A stretch of DNA of 21,829 nucleotides from Pelargonium nanum (lineage: Eukaryota > Streptophyta > Magnoliopsida > Geraniales > Geraniaceae). Shown here in pieces: positions 1 through 9,414 of this stretch. The DNA lies in NCBI GenBank assembly GCA_036897485.1, contig JAYMTF010001694.1:1-21829 (forward strand). The letters are read 5' to 3'. How positions within the stretch are numbered: position 1 is the first letter of the stretch; every line of letters starts with the position of its first letter. Below the pieces are notes generated by a model. The model made no database searches. It saw only the letters and a list, made by a program, of their open reading frames with translations, and was not told the origin of the DNA. Position numbers and translations under genes: made by a program.

Positions 1-62
1 GGACACTCATTTTGGGACAAAAAAATTAGACAAACAGGACACTCATTTTGGGACGGAGGGAG
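1..62. mobile_element. Stowaway/mariner-type MITE, terminal fragment
   Basis: The segment ends in ggacggagggag followed by TA (63-64). This is the reverse complement of the classic plant Stowaway terminus CTCCCTCCGTCC with its TA target duplication. The 18-base string ggacactcattttgggac occurs twice, at 1-18 and 37-54, so the terminal region is internally duplicated. The rest of the element lies beyond the left edge. It sits in what appears to be an intron of the AUG7 gene, downstream of its sixth coding exon. Family assignment rests on the terminus only. Confidence 0.75.
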
Positions 63-141
63 TATTAAATAAAAAGAACCTAAATATATTCTTGTAGAAG
101 GAAAGAAATTATAGGGGTAAGATTAAGAAGCAACTTTGAAC

Positions 142-2837
142 CTTTGATGCCAAATCATCGACCTTCTGTTGGAGATTCAACAGTATTTTTGACTGTTCTG
201 AAAGCTTAGACTCCAGCTCAGAGACATCTGGCCTGCAAACAAACTTTGATTTAAGAAACAGAATGTTACTACATCTGATCTGACAACAAGTGGTCGAATA
301 GAAAACTAAAAATCAAGTAAACTTCTGCATATAAACATAAAATATGCTTCACTTAGTTTCACAATTATATTCATTCACTGAAACGTGGAGTTCAACGGGT
401 TCAACAAGTAAGATGGTAACCAAACAGGAACAGGGGTTAAAGCAAAAACTATAGCAGCTGAGGGCCTGTGGCCAGTTGAAATCATTCTCTGGAAACAGTA
501 GTAGTGACTTTTCTAGCAGTGACAATATACTCATTGCTGACATCAGGAAGACGTGAAATGTTTCAAAATTGTAAAGATATATATAAAAAATAAAAAACGT
601 GAAATCAACAAATCCTTACAGGCTATAAATGATAAATGAACAGTTATCCATTACACTAACATCCACATGGTTGCATCTTGAAACCATTTGACGTTTAATA
701 CATAATCAATGGAACACAGTTGAAATATTCAAACCCACTATAATTGCACAACTGAAGTCCAATCATTAGGTTCAACAGACAATTATTATGAGATAAGGTT
801 AATCTCCATAGGTAAATGGCATTAAGCAGCCTCTATATATATGAATGGGAAAACAAGAAAGAGGGAACAAACTTCTTACAATGGATATATAGATTGAATC
901 TGAACATCTGCTGGAAACAACTTGCATTCCTCGGAGAAAATTTGAGCTTGTTTCTCAGCAATGGAATCTATCAGCTGTATATCTTTTGTTACCTGATCAT
1001 CAACACTGCAACACGAAATATATAAACAAAATTGCCAGTCATAAACATTTTGTACATCCTTCATTAGTCAAGTATGATGTAACATCAAGCAAATATATAA
1101 CTCTATATCATCTCAACCTCCACTCTGGATTATCAGCATAAATGGTAGCTTCAACAAGATCTACAATGAGACGAAGCATTTCAGTGCGATCTTCATAGCT
1201 TCCTCGTCCCTGTACACATGATAAAAGTATGAATCAAAGGTTGATGATAAAGCACAAGATAAATGCTCGTGATTAACAGCACAATGCAGAATAGAAACAA
1301 ATTTGCTAAGAATAATGCAGATGCAGAAGCCAATATTAGTACCAATAATTGAATTTCATTTGAATGAATTATTAAGTTTTGGAACTAAGCATGGAACTCA
1401 AACAGAGCATTAGGGAAGATTATGATAGTATAAATTCAATCTACTTCATTTAATCCTTTATCTAACAACTCAGTTATATCAGTTAAATACACTGGTCTTT
1501 CAAAAGGGTGAAGATTCAATATCACTTGATTGTTATCACCTGGTACCAAGATCAGGTCCAAAACAGTCACTAGGGGAAGAAAAGAATAGAAGGCATATGC
1601 AATCAAACAAAGGTTTCCTAACTCAAGAAACCTATATCTGAAATGAGCTTTGAACCTGCAATAGTACTGTAATTGGTTGCTAACAAACTACAAGGTCCTT
1701 GCTTGCTAACAAACTACAAGGTCCTTGCTTGAAATAGATAATAAGGCTCACCTTAGATGAAGTACACTAAACAAGGTCTAAAGTAGCATATAAATTATCA
1801 GACATTTTCTGAATCAAGGTTGGGGCATCAGAACCAGCCTTTATAGGCTTTTTCAAAGGCCAGTGGCAGCATATATCTAAAAATTTGAAGTAATGACACA
1901 TAGAGCTACATTAACTTCAGGCTGCAGAAGTTAAACACCAGCTGCTATTCTACAATACAACAGGGTATATTTGGAAGTTGACCATCTGAATGTAATACTC
2001 TCTCAGTTTCTCTTACTCCAAGGAAACTGGAATCAACCAAGAGCACAAAGGTGTCACTAACATCTCTCATTATGGTTAGTTACGCACAGCTTTTTCATAG
2101 AACCGCTTCATTCAGTTAGGTTAAGCCTACATTCTCCAAAGAGTTCCAATTCATGCTCATTGCAATCCTTAGCAGACTAGTAACACAATGAATCATATGA
2201 AACTCAGAGAGAGTAAAAAATCCTTAATGACTGGACATTCACAGTTTATGGCATCAACAAAGGTATAAAGCTAAATCATGCCATTATCACTCTAAAGCAT
2301 ATCTCAACAACACCTACGAATCGGAGAACTAACCTGAATAGCTTCAGTATCTACAGAAGTTGTAATGCCCAGAAACTTTGCAATTTCTGCCAAATCTGCC
2401 AAACGAAATTCAGATAGGGTGAGCATGAAATGCAACACTTTCAAGCGTATACTAAACTAATCAGCCGAATGAGTCCGATCATCTCCATCACTAGTCAACG
2501 GTAAACTTAGAAGAGGAGAAAGATGGAGAAAATACACTGGATTCGACCGGTTTCTTCTTCGCGATCCGTAGCGTCTCCCTGTAGATTCTGCTGAGAGAAT
2601 GGAGACTTATCTCCCAAGAGTCTGCAAAATTCAATTAATCAATTTTAAAATTCGTATAAACAGAGAAAGAGAAGTTGAAGAAGAAGAAGAAATGGAGTGG
2701 TACCGAAAGAAGAGCCATTCGAGAAGAGCGTAACGTTCCATGCCGGCGAAGAGGAGAGACTGAGCCGGAGCATTGGCCCTTGGATAATTTAGCATCCCCA
2801 ATTTCCTCTGTATCTCCTCCATTTGCTTCGCTGCCAT
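142..2837 (-). CDS. AUG7: AUGMIN subunit 7 (HAUS-like), 5' six coding exons, truncated by window edge
   Basis: This encodes a plant-specific subunit of the augmin complex, which recruits gamma-tubulin to existing microtubules for branching nucleation in spindle, phragmoplast and cortical arrays. I placed exons by splice sites and reading phase: 2704-2837, 2536-2621, 2334-2395, 1118-1209, 880-1005 and 142-232. Joined, they give 197 codons without a stop. The start [20 protein letters not shown], the internal [15 protein letters not shown] and the run [20 protein letters not shown] match what I remember of Arabidopsis AUG7. The sixth exon ([13 protein letters not shown]...) is coiled-coil-like. 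Introns are GT..AG; the donor after exon 6 (GTTCAA) is weak, so that edge is the least certain. About 130 C-terminal residues expected for the family lie off the left edge. A CT-rich leader (tctctctctc on the coding strand) precedes the ATG. Its promoter faces that of XPT. Confidence 0.93.
1679..1730. repeat. 26-bp perfect tandem duplication in AUG7 intron 3
   Basis: Two adjacent identical 26-base units occupy 1679-1704 and 1705-1730; each begins gctaacaaactacaagg. They lie inside the roughly 1.12-kb intron between AUG7 coding exons 3 and 4 (1210-2333). Nothing suggests they are coding. The identity of the copies points to a recent duplication. Confidence 0.9.
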
Positions 2838-3129
2838 TTCTCGCTCTCTCTCTCTCCTTTTGAATTTTGATGATTCTCAAATCTCAATCTGTTTCACTTC
2901 ACTTGACTTCAGGCGCAGCAAAGCCAACTCTAAACAGAAAGCAGTCAAGTCAAAAACCGTCTACACTCTAGAGCTGTTCATGTAAATTCCCAACATGAGC
3001 TTTTGAAATTCAATCCGACTTAAAACCGGTCTGATCCTATCAATTTCAGATCGAATTGAATCTACCAACTATTTATATTATACTAAAAATCTGAAATTTA
3101 TTAGATTTGAAAAAAACTCAATCAAATTT

Positions 3130-3620
3130 AGACCCGAGTTGACAATTTTTGTCGTAACATGACACACGAAACGAAATTAGTGTGTTTAGATTCACGCATC
3201 GTGTTGTATTTATAATGTGCCTCTAAAACACGCACGCACTAACAACTAACAGGGTGACGTCCCTACTAGGGGGTGAGAAACACAGGTCGCATAGGTCTGC
3301 TTGTCCCGTTGCTTATATAAAAAAAAAAGTCATGTTGTGACCCACTCAATATGCACAACTAAAAGTATAATGGTAAATTAATCTTAATAATGTGTTAAAC
3401 ATGTTTGATAGTGTCGTGTCAAATGCGTTGATTCTATCGAGCATAATGTGTTTGTTCATATTCGTGTCAACATGGTCCATTTAGTTATCAAGTGTTGTGT
3501 TTGTGTTTATAATTGTACCGTGTTTGTGTTGAGTCATGCGTCACGATTATTAAATGCGTCGTGTTCGTATTGAATTGTACAAACGATCTTCAGCACGACA
3601 CGAACATGACACACCTCTAT
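3130..3620. repeat. CACGAC/GTCGTG-rich degenerate dispersed repeat
   Basis: Short motifs such as gtcgtgtc, cgtgttcgt, cacgacacgaac and aaacacgcacg recur in both orientations across this stretch, between otherwise ordinary AT-rich DNA. A shorter stretch of the same flavour, with aaacacgcacgacaca, lies near 13920-14020. From memory, such degenerate runs are widespread in dicot intergenic DNA and belong to poorly classified dispersed repeats. I see no clear terminal repeats or target duplication, so the boundaries are approximate. Confidence 0.45.
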
Positions 3621-3727
3621 AATCCGGACCCCTTTCAGATAAGTTTCGAATGATTTCTTAAAAAAATTCAAAATCTAACTCGAAATTCGAATGGTATCCT
3701 CTAATGGGTACAAGTAAAACAAAATGT

Positions 3728-3777
3728 TTGGGCGGGCCAGAACCTATGAGGCCTAGATCCATTATCTAATCAGCCCA
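3728..3777 (+). promoter_or_regulatory. Candidate site II (TGGGCC/T-type) elements upstream of XPT
   Basis: The stretch holds ttgggcgggcc at 3728-3738 and agccca (TGGGCT on the other strand) at 3772-3777, 135-185 bases upstream of the XPT start codon. TGGGCY elements are typical of promoters of housekeeping and organelle-protein genes in plants. No TATA box is obvious between them and the ATG, which fits that promoter class. The link is inference from motif and position. Confidence 0.35.
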
Positions 3778-3911
3778 GAAACAGATTTGACAGTGAAACT
3801 GAAAAACCAAAATATCCTCCTTGTCCTGCCTCAAACTCAAACTCAACTGAAACCTGAAATTGAATCTTCTTCTTTCTAATCTAATCTAAATCCAAGTTTC
3901 CAACATCAAAA

Positions 3912-5225
3912 ATGCTTACTTCAAATCTATTAAGTCCATCTCCATCTTCTTCCTTCCTCACTCCTAAATCTAATCTTCTCTGTCTCAGCAGCAACACCCA
4001 ACACCATAGATTTAGAAACCCCTTTCAAGCTCATGCTCTGCTCCAAAAATCTGCTTCCTCCCGGAACCAGAGCTATCGTCTGAGCTCTAAAAACCAGCCA
4101 TTTGGGTTTTCTTATAAACCCAGACCAAAACCCACTTCTCAGATCCAAGATTCGACCATAAAAATCACACCTTTATACACAGTTTCTTCAAACCCCAGAT
4201 CCCATTTCATCTCCAGACCCAAAGCTTCTCCATCATCTGCTGATATCCCAGAGCCAGAATCTGCAGAGCAAAGCCAAGCTCTTGTCTCACCCAAGAATCT
4301 ACAGCTCGCTCTTGTGTTTGGTTTCTGGTACTTCCAAAACATCGTCTTCAACATCTACAACAAGAAGGTACTGAACCTCTTTCCATTTCCATGGCTTCTT
4401 GCTTCTTTTCAGCTCCTTGTTGGCTCTATCTGGATGTTGGTTCTGTGGTCTCTCAAGCTCCAGCCATGCCCAAAGATTTCAAAACCTTTTTTCATTGCTC
4501 TCCTTGGACCGGCTCTGTTCCACACTATAGGCCACATCTCGGCCTGTGTCTCATTCTCTAAAGTCGCTGTCTCTTTCACTCATGTAATCAAATCCTCCGA
4601 ACCCGTCTTCTCCGTCGTGTTCTCTTCCATTCTTGGCGACTCGTATCCTCTCCAGGTCTGGCTATCCATCCTCCCAATTGTAATGGGTTGTTCCCTAGCT
4701 GCAGTCACTGAAGTCTCCTTCAATTTACAAGGCTTGTGGGGTGCTTTGATCAGTAATGTGGGTTTTGTGTTTAGGAACATCTATTCGAAACGAAGCTTGC
4801 AGAGTTTCAAGGAAGTAAATGGGTTGAATTTGTATGGTTGGATCAGTATAATCTCGTTCCTTTATCTATTCCCGGTCGCGATTGTGGTTGAAGGGTCTCA
4901 ATGGGTTGCGGGGTATCATCGGGCCATCGAAGCTGTCGGGAAACCATCCACATTGTACTTGTGGGTATTGCTATCTGGGGTGTTTTATCATCTCTACAAT
5001 CAATCATCATACCAAGCTTTGGATCAAATTAGTCCACTCACATTTTCTGTGGGCAACACAATGAAAAGGGTTGTGGTCATTGTGTCTACTGTGTTGGTGT
5101 TTAGGAATCCAGTAAGGCCCTTGAATGCCCTTGGATCAGCCATAGCGATATTTGGAACTTTCTTGTATTCGCAGGCCACGGCGGCTAAAAGCAAGAAGAA
5201 AGATGGAGGTGAAAAGCAAGCTTGA
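3912..5225 (+). CDS. XPT: Plastid xylulose-5-phosphate/phosphate translocator, intronless
   Basis: This 437-residue protein is a plastid phosphate translocator of the drug/metabolite transporter superfamily. It exchanges pentose phosphates (xylulose 5-phosphate) and triose phosphates for inorganic phosphate across the inner plastid envelope, linking cytosolic and plastid pentose phosphate pathways. Residues 1 to about 125 are Ser/Pro/basic-rich, a chloroplast transit peptide. The TPT-type membrane core runs from about 129 to 425, starting NLQLALVFGFWYFQN. Conserved marks include THVIKSSEP (Lys227), FYHLYNQSSY (358-367) and NTMKR (Lys385-Arg386); the lysines and arginine match phosphate ligands of the solved algal TPT, as I recall it. 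The tail is lysine-rich. The coding region is one uninterrupted ORF, whereas other pPT genes carry introns; Arabidopsis XPT (At5g17630) is also intronless and beside AUG7, supporting XPT over GPT. The ATG is the first in a leader rich in CT. Confidence 0.95.
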   Translation: MLTSNLLSPSPSSSFLTPKSNLLCLSSNTQHHRFRNPFQAHALLQKSASSRNQSYRLSSKNQPFGFSYKPRPKPTSQIQDSTIKITPLYTVSSNPRSHFISRPKASPSSADIPEPESAEQSQALVSPKNLQLALVFGFWYFQNIVFNIYNKKVLNLFPFPWLLASFQLLVGSIWMLVLWSLKLQPCPKISKPFFIALLGPALFHTIGHISACVSFSKVAVSFTHVIKSSEPVFSVVFSSILGDSYPLQVWLSILPIVMGCSLAAVTEVSFNLQGLWGALISNVGFVFRNIYSKRSLQSFKEVNGLNLYGWISIISFLYLFPVAIVVEGSQWVAGYHRAIEAVGKPSTLYLWVLLSGVFYHLYNQSSYQALDQISPLTFSVGNTMKRVVVIVSTVLVFRNPVRPLNALGSAIAIFGTFLYSQATAAKSKKKDGGEKQA

Positions 5226-5650
5226 ATGGTAATATGCTTGAATCCATAAGGAAATTGAGAGTAGGTTTCTTTTTGTTTTATGTAGTATTGGATTTGATCA
5301 CATTTGAATTTTGTTACCTTTTCCTTTGCCACATTATTGTAGTTTGTTTTCTCTCAATCCATGCCATGTCTGCTTTGGAATTTATTGGATGTTTTGTCAT
5401 AACTTGAGCTGTAGGATTTAGTCAAATGGACAGCAAATAAGAGTAAATTTTTGGAATCCACCATACTGGCTTTACTCTGAAAGTTTTGTTCTTCATGCTT
5501 GGACGAGGTCTTTTTGTCATGAAAATGGCTTTGGAATTAGAACCTCATTCTTGTTCCTATCCCCATCTCCATTCCAAAACGATTTATCGAAACTTTACCA
5601 ATACCTATTTGTATGTCAATTCCAATCTTATACAGTTTTTAGATTATAGG
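5226..5650. other. XPT 3' flank
   Basis: These 425 bases after the XPT stop are T-rich and presumably hold the 3' UTR and polyadenylation region; I see no canonical AATAAA close to the stop. Around 5535-5600 there is a stretch rich in cattc/cccatctcc motifs of unclear origin. No credible coding sequence was found. Confidence 0.5.
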
Positions 5651-5774
5651 GAGCCCGGAATCTCAGCCAAGACACAAAAGAAATGGATCCAGGTGTGCGC
5701 TCTGCGCCCACAAATTTATTAGGGCGGGTAAGGGTGTTAATTGATGAGGTGACGTCACCTCATTAGGGCGGGTA
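5651..5774. repeat. Dispersed repeat copy with 20-bp perfect palindrome
   Basis: The core is the palindrome atgaggtgacgtcacctcat at 5744-5763, flanked by two identical 13-base direct repeats attagggcgggta (5718-5730 and 5762-5774). The left part (cggaatct, gccaagacacaaaag, aaatggatcc) is clearly related to 13112-13147, and gtgttaattgatgag at 5734-5748 has a counterpart at 13160-13174. It is therefore one copy of a dispersed, probably MITE-like family present twice here. Family and true ends are unknown. Confidence 0.6.
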
Positions 5775-7030
5775 TGCTTCCTCTTACTTTTGATTCTTAT
5801 TTATGTTTACGGATCGGATTGGCTTATGAGTGGGAGGACTTGGCGTTGGCGTGTCCAAGTCATCGATAAATTCATAGAGCATGCCATGGGTTAATCAAAT
5901 AAGATCCTTTTATGCATTTTCTTAGCATAATTTGGAACTTGCAGTGGATTTAAGATTATAACTTAGCTGACTTCTATTCATTTGCTTGCTATATATGCAA
6001 ATTTTTTAGTCACTGCTGTTGTTTTGGGGGAAGAAGAGTGGACATGTTGCTAATCTCTCAGTAGTTTATGATATGGAACTCAGTGACAAATAAGATTTGA
6101 TATTTTGTTGTCCAATGGTTCTCATTCATATATTCAAAGAATGTGCAGAGAAACTGTGAATGTTAAATCATCACAATGTGGTCTGCCAGAGAAACTAGAG
6201 GTGACTAATTTTCAAGACAATTCTCAGAGAACAACAAATGCCAAACCATTTAGGACAAATTTATATGTTTTGCTCCTTAGGCATACAAATTTATGTTTTT
6301 TTCTATATGTTTTGCTTGTTATGCATACAAATTTATAGTCAATGGTTCAATTTTTTTATATATAAAATTTATAGTCAACGACAATATTTTTTTTTACTCT
6401 AAAACATGAAATACAATATAAAAGAATCATTTACATTCGAAACAAACGTTTTCATTATCTTAGGCTCTAAATGTTTATAATTTAACTTCTCAGTATCTTT
6501 AAAAAAAGGTTTAGCAATAGTTCAATTTATTACTACATGCACACTTATAACCCGAGCAAATGCAAACCGTTTATAGTTAATTAATTTTGGGATGGTATTC
6601 ATATACTTCCTCCTTAATTTTATGTTCAATCGACTATGTAGCATTGTAAAATTTATTTTTTATTTTCATACGACGTAACATGTAATATAACATGATAATA
6701 ATTTTAGACTAGAAGCATAATAAAATAAGAGTAAGGTCAACATCAAAATTTTGATTTATAAGTCATAAGATTTAGACGATATAAATTTTTAATGGTTTGA
6801 CTCGTTCCGATTCCATAATTAAGTGTTTGAAATTGAAAGTCCATTTTCTCGAATAATAATAAGAAAATAATTTTTTGAAGATCTTTTCGAAAAATAAATG
6901 ATAATCACGCATAAGAAAGAAAAAAAATGAAATGAATATTTGATTCCATTCTAACATGTCATGTAATAAGGGATGGATTGAGTCGAACCGGCGGTCAAGC
7001 TCATAAGATCAAGCTTCAATCTTTGCAATA
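5775..7030. other. AT-rich intergenic spacer between XPT and B3 gene
   Basis: This 1.26-kb spacer is strongly AT-rich, most of all from 6330 to 6960. It contains near-repeats such as atacaaatttat (around 6283 and 6324) and a weak Stowaway-like string tacttcctcc near 6604 without a recognisable partner end. No coding sequence, RNA gene or intact element is supported. The promoter of the B3 gene should lie toward its right end; I see no clear TATA box. Confidence 0.5.
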
Positions 7031-7142
7031 AATAGTAAGTGCATTGCAATGGTGGGTCTCGTCTGGTCTCTGTTTCGGTGGAATCATCTTCAAACCCAGG
7101 CTCCATTTCAGGCCCTGAACTTGCTTCAAGCCGTGATCGATC
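7031..7142 (+). other. Probable non-coding first exon (5' leader) of the B3 gene
   Basis: A strong donor, GTAAGTAAC, begins at 7143. A matching acceptor, ttttagcag-like (tttagcag at 8021-8028), lies 47 bases upstream of the B3 start codon, with an AT-rich, T-rich intron between (7143-8028, about 890 bases). The stretch before the donor is less AT-rich than its surroundings, as expected for a leader exon. It contains an ATG at 7049 that opens a short ORF continuing across the splice to a stop at 8046-8048. The transcription start is a guess. Confidence 0.5.
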
Positions 7143-8075
7143 GTAAGTAACTTCGCTTTTCTTTTTGTTAATCTCTGTTTGGCTTCTGAGAATGTTCAAC
7201 AAATCAGACAGAAAATCCTAAAACTGAAGGGTTTACTGAACTAGATTTTGCATTAATTAACCCCTTACAGTTTCTTCTTTAACCAAATAATGATTTTGTT
7301 GCAACAAATGTGAGGTTTTTGATTGCATGCAAAATTTACAGACTAGACTGATAAGGGTTCTTGAAAGATTTTTTTGTTTTGTTTTGTTTAGTACTTAAGC
7401 AGAGTATATGTTGTTGTCTTTCTTTATTTTGGGGCATTTTTGTTTTAGCTTATAATGTGAGTAAATCATGGTCTGAACTTTGAAGAAATACTAGGGCATA
7501 TCCTGGTGTAATGGAGCTTCATTGGCTGAAATTTTTAGGGTTTTTTTTTTCTCTGTATGGGTGTTTGTGGATGAAGTTTTTTTTTTAAAAAAAAATCTTT
7601 TTTATGTTTTATTTCCATTGTTAGAACATATTATTCATGTATTCTTCTTTAGATTGGAATGTTGCTCCCTATTAGGATTTATTGTAGAAGAACACATGAA
7701 AAGAAATTCGATTTATATTTAGAAGGTTGATCGGATTAACATTGGAATACCATGACTTAGAAATGGTGGTTATATAGCTTTCAAGCGCAATGTAATGTCA
7801 ATGTGTCGTTAATAGCATGTCTTGCTCATTTCCATGGGTAGGCTTATATTTAAGTAACTGTTTGTGTATTCTTGTTACAATGTTGCTTGTGTTTTGTATT
7901 TTTTCTCACATACATGCAACTACTTATAGGGTGAATTTATTGGTTTTTGTGTTTTACATGGTAATCTAATTAATCTTGGCATGTATTGATCTCTAACTTT
8001 ATAGACTGATTTAAAGAAACTTTAGCAGGTGTATTCTTTGGCAAGTAATCAGTACTTACAAGTTGAAATCCTCAT

Positions 8076-8695
8076 ATGGAAAATCCACAAGCCCAAGACC
8101 CATCTCATCCTACCACAGTTGAGCTGCACGGGCATGAATTTTGGTCATTGTCAGGGAAACCATACTTTGATGTCGTTCTTTCGAGAACGCATGTCTATCC
8201 TACGTATCAAATGGTAATTTTTTTTATAAAAAAATTCTAGTTTGAAATGAAATACTTCTGTTTACAAGATTATTTTGGTTCCTGCCTAATTGCCTATGCA
8301 CTTCCCACCTCTGGCATAACCATTCCATCAAAAAATTTGGACCGGTAGTTTGCTTAGCCTAATATGATTTCTAATCGTTAATTTAGGTGCTTCCTGAAAA
8401 AATGTACTCGGTGCTTCCTTCTGCTGCAACCCCTGTAATTCTCACCTACAATGGCCAGAACTGGGAAATGACTTATACCGGAGACAATCCCAAGAACAGA
8501 CGGTTTGATAGAAACTGGAGTAAATTTGTCAAGGACAATGGTCTGAAGGCTGGTGATGCTTGTGTATTTGAACTCATGGACAGCTGCAGTGAGAAACTGA
8601 ACTTTAAAGTTCAAATTCTTAGGGGTGACATCCCATCTGAATATCGAGACATGGACACTGGTGAGAGAGCTAATAGGCCTATTTGTATTGGATAG
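8076..8695 (+). CDS. Small B3-domain (REM-like) DNA-binding protein
   Basis: Two coding exons, 8076-8213 and 8387-8695, joined at a phase-0 GT..AG intron, give 148 residues. The B3 DNA-binding fold fills nearly the whole protein (about residues 20-122). It begins EFWSLSGKPYFDVVLSRTHV, continues across the splice into VLPEKMYSVLPS, and includes the hallmarks NWSKFVKDNGLKAGDACVFE and LNFKVQILRG. This is a nuclear transcription-factor-type domain of the plant B3 superfamily, closest in style to the REM/small single-B3 group. There is no ARF, LAV or other extra domain. The ATG at 8076 was chosen because it gives a complete domain and is the first in that frame after the leader acceptor at 8029. 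The acidic-to-neutral tail ending ICIG resembles the short tails of such proteins. Exact orthologue and target genes are unknown. Confidence 0.85.
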
Positions 8696-9414
8696 AATCT
8701 CCCGTGTAATGGCTTTTTAACTTTGATTGATTTCTGCTCTTAGAACTCATCGAAACTTGTTGACAGTACCGGGATGTTAATGTGGTTGTAATTTTTCTTC
8801 TGGTTTCATTAGTAGCGGAGTAAGTAAGTAATTTTCTATCAATAATGTGTCTTATGAATGAAAGGCTAGCTGTTGTGAAATTTGACCTTGAACCCATCTG
8901 TGCATGGCTTCGTTCAGCTATTACTCGTCTTAATGGTATTGGCGTGACCATGGCCATTTGTGTGGCTTAGAATCTCCGTAGCAGTCATGTAAGTCGAGAC
9001 TGCAGGAGGTTACATAGGCATGTAGAATAAAGGAATTAGACTATTACTCGTCTTAGGTTTTAGTATTTGCTTTTCTGGCTTATTTAACAGTGTTGCTACT
9101 TATTTGTGATGTTTGTGAACATGACTTCAACAAGCCTTTATTAGGGTTTTGAAGATTATCCTAATTGAATTTGTGCAAGTACAGGGATGCAAATGTGGCA
9201 ACATTTGAAGAAATAAGGAATCAGAGCCTGTTATGAGTACATTATCTGTTTATGTTCTAGCATTTGCTTTTCTGGCTTTGTTGCTACTTCATTTGTGAGA
9301 TTTAAGCATGTATTCATTCACTAACATTTCTATACTTTGTATCAGCAGTTTTGGACTTTTCCCGAATGCATTACTGACTCGTTCCAGAGCATCGTATGAA
9401 ACTAGTTCTCTAAG
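8696..9414. other. Tail-to-tail intergenic region with local duplications
   Basis: This 719-base spacer lies between the convergent stop codons of the B3 gene and the MFS gene, so it should hold both 3' UTRs. It carries a diverged direct repeat: 9061-9122 and 9258-9310 share tatttgc/catttgc followed by ttttctggct and ttgctact. The string ctattactcgtctta occurs at 8918-8932 and again at 9041-9055. No coding sequence is supported. Confidence 0.5.

Larger units (their letters stand above)
2838..3911. other. Divergent intergenic region between AUG7 and XPT
   Basis: This 1.07-kb spacer separates the start codons of two divergently transcribed genes and must hold both promoters. Near AUG7 it has a pyrimidine-rich leader (on the minus strand). 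Near XPT the leader is rich in TCTTCTTCTTTC and CTAATCTAATCTAA tracts, with no clear TATA box. The middle (about 3130-3620) is a degenerate CACGAC-rich repeat described separately. I see no further ORF of interest. Confidence 0.7.

Noticed and set aside
5486..5722. 78-codon plus-strand ORF downstream of XPT as a gene
   Set aside because: It overlaps the dispersed palindromic repeat, has no recognisable domain and has AT-rich low-complexity composition.
7522..7722. 66-codon ORF rich in Phe in the B3 leader intron
   Set aside because: It is a translation of poly-T intron sequence, without domain or initiation context.
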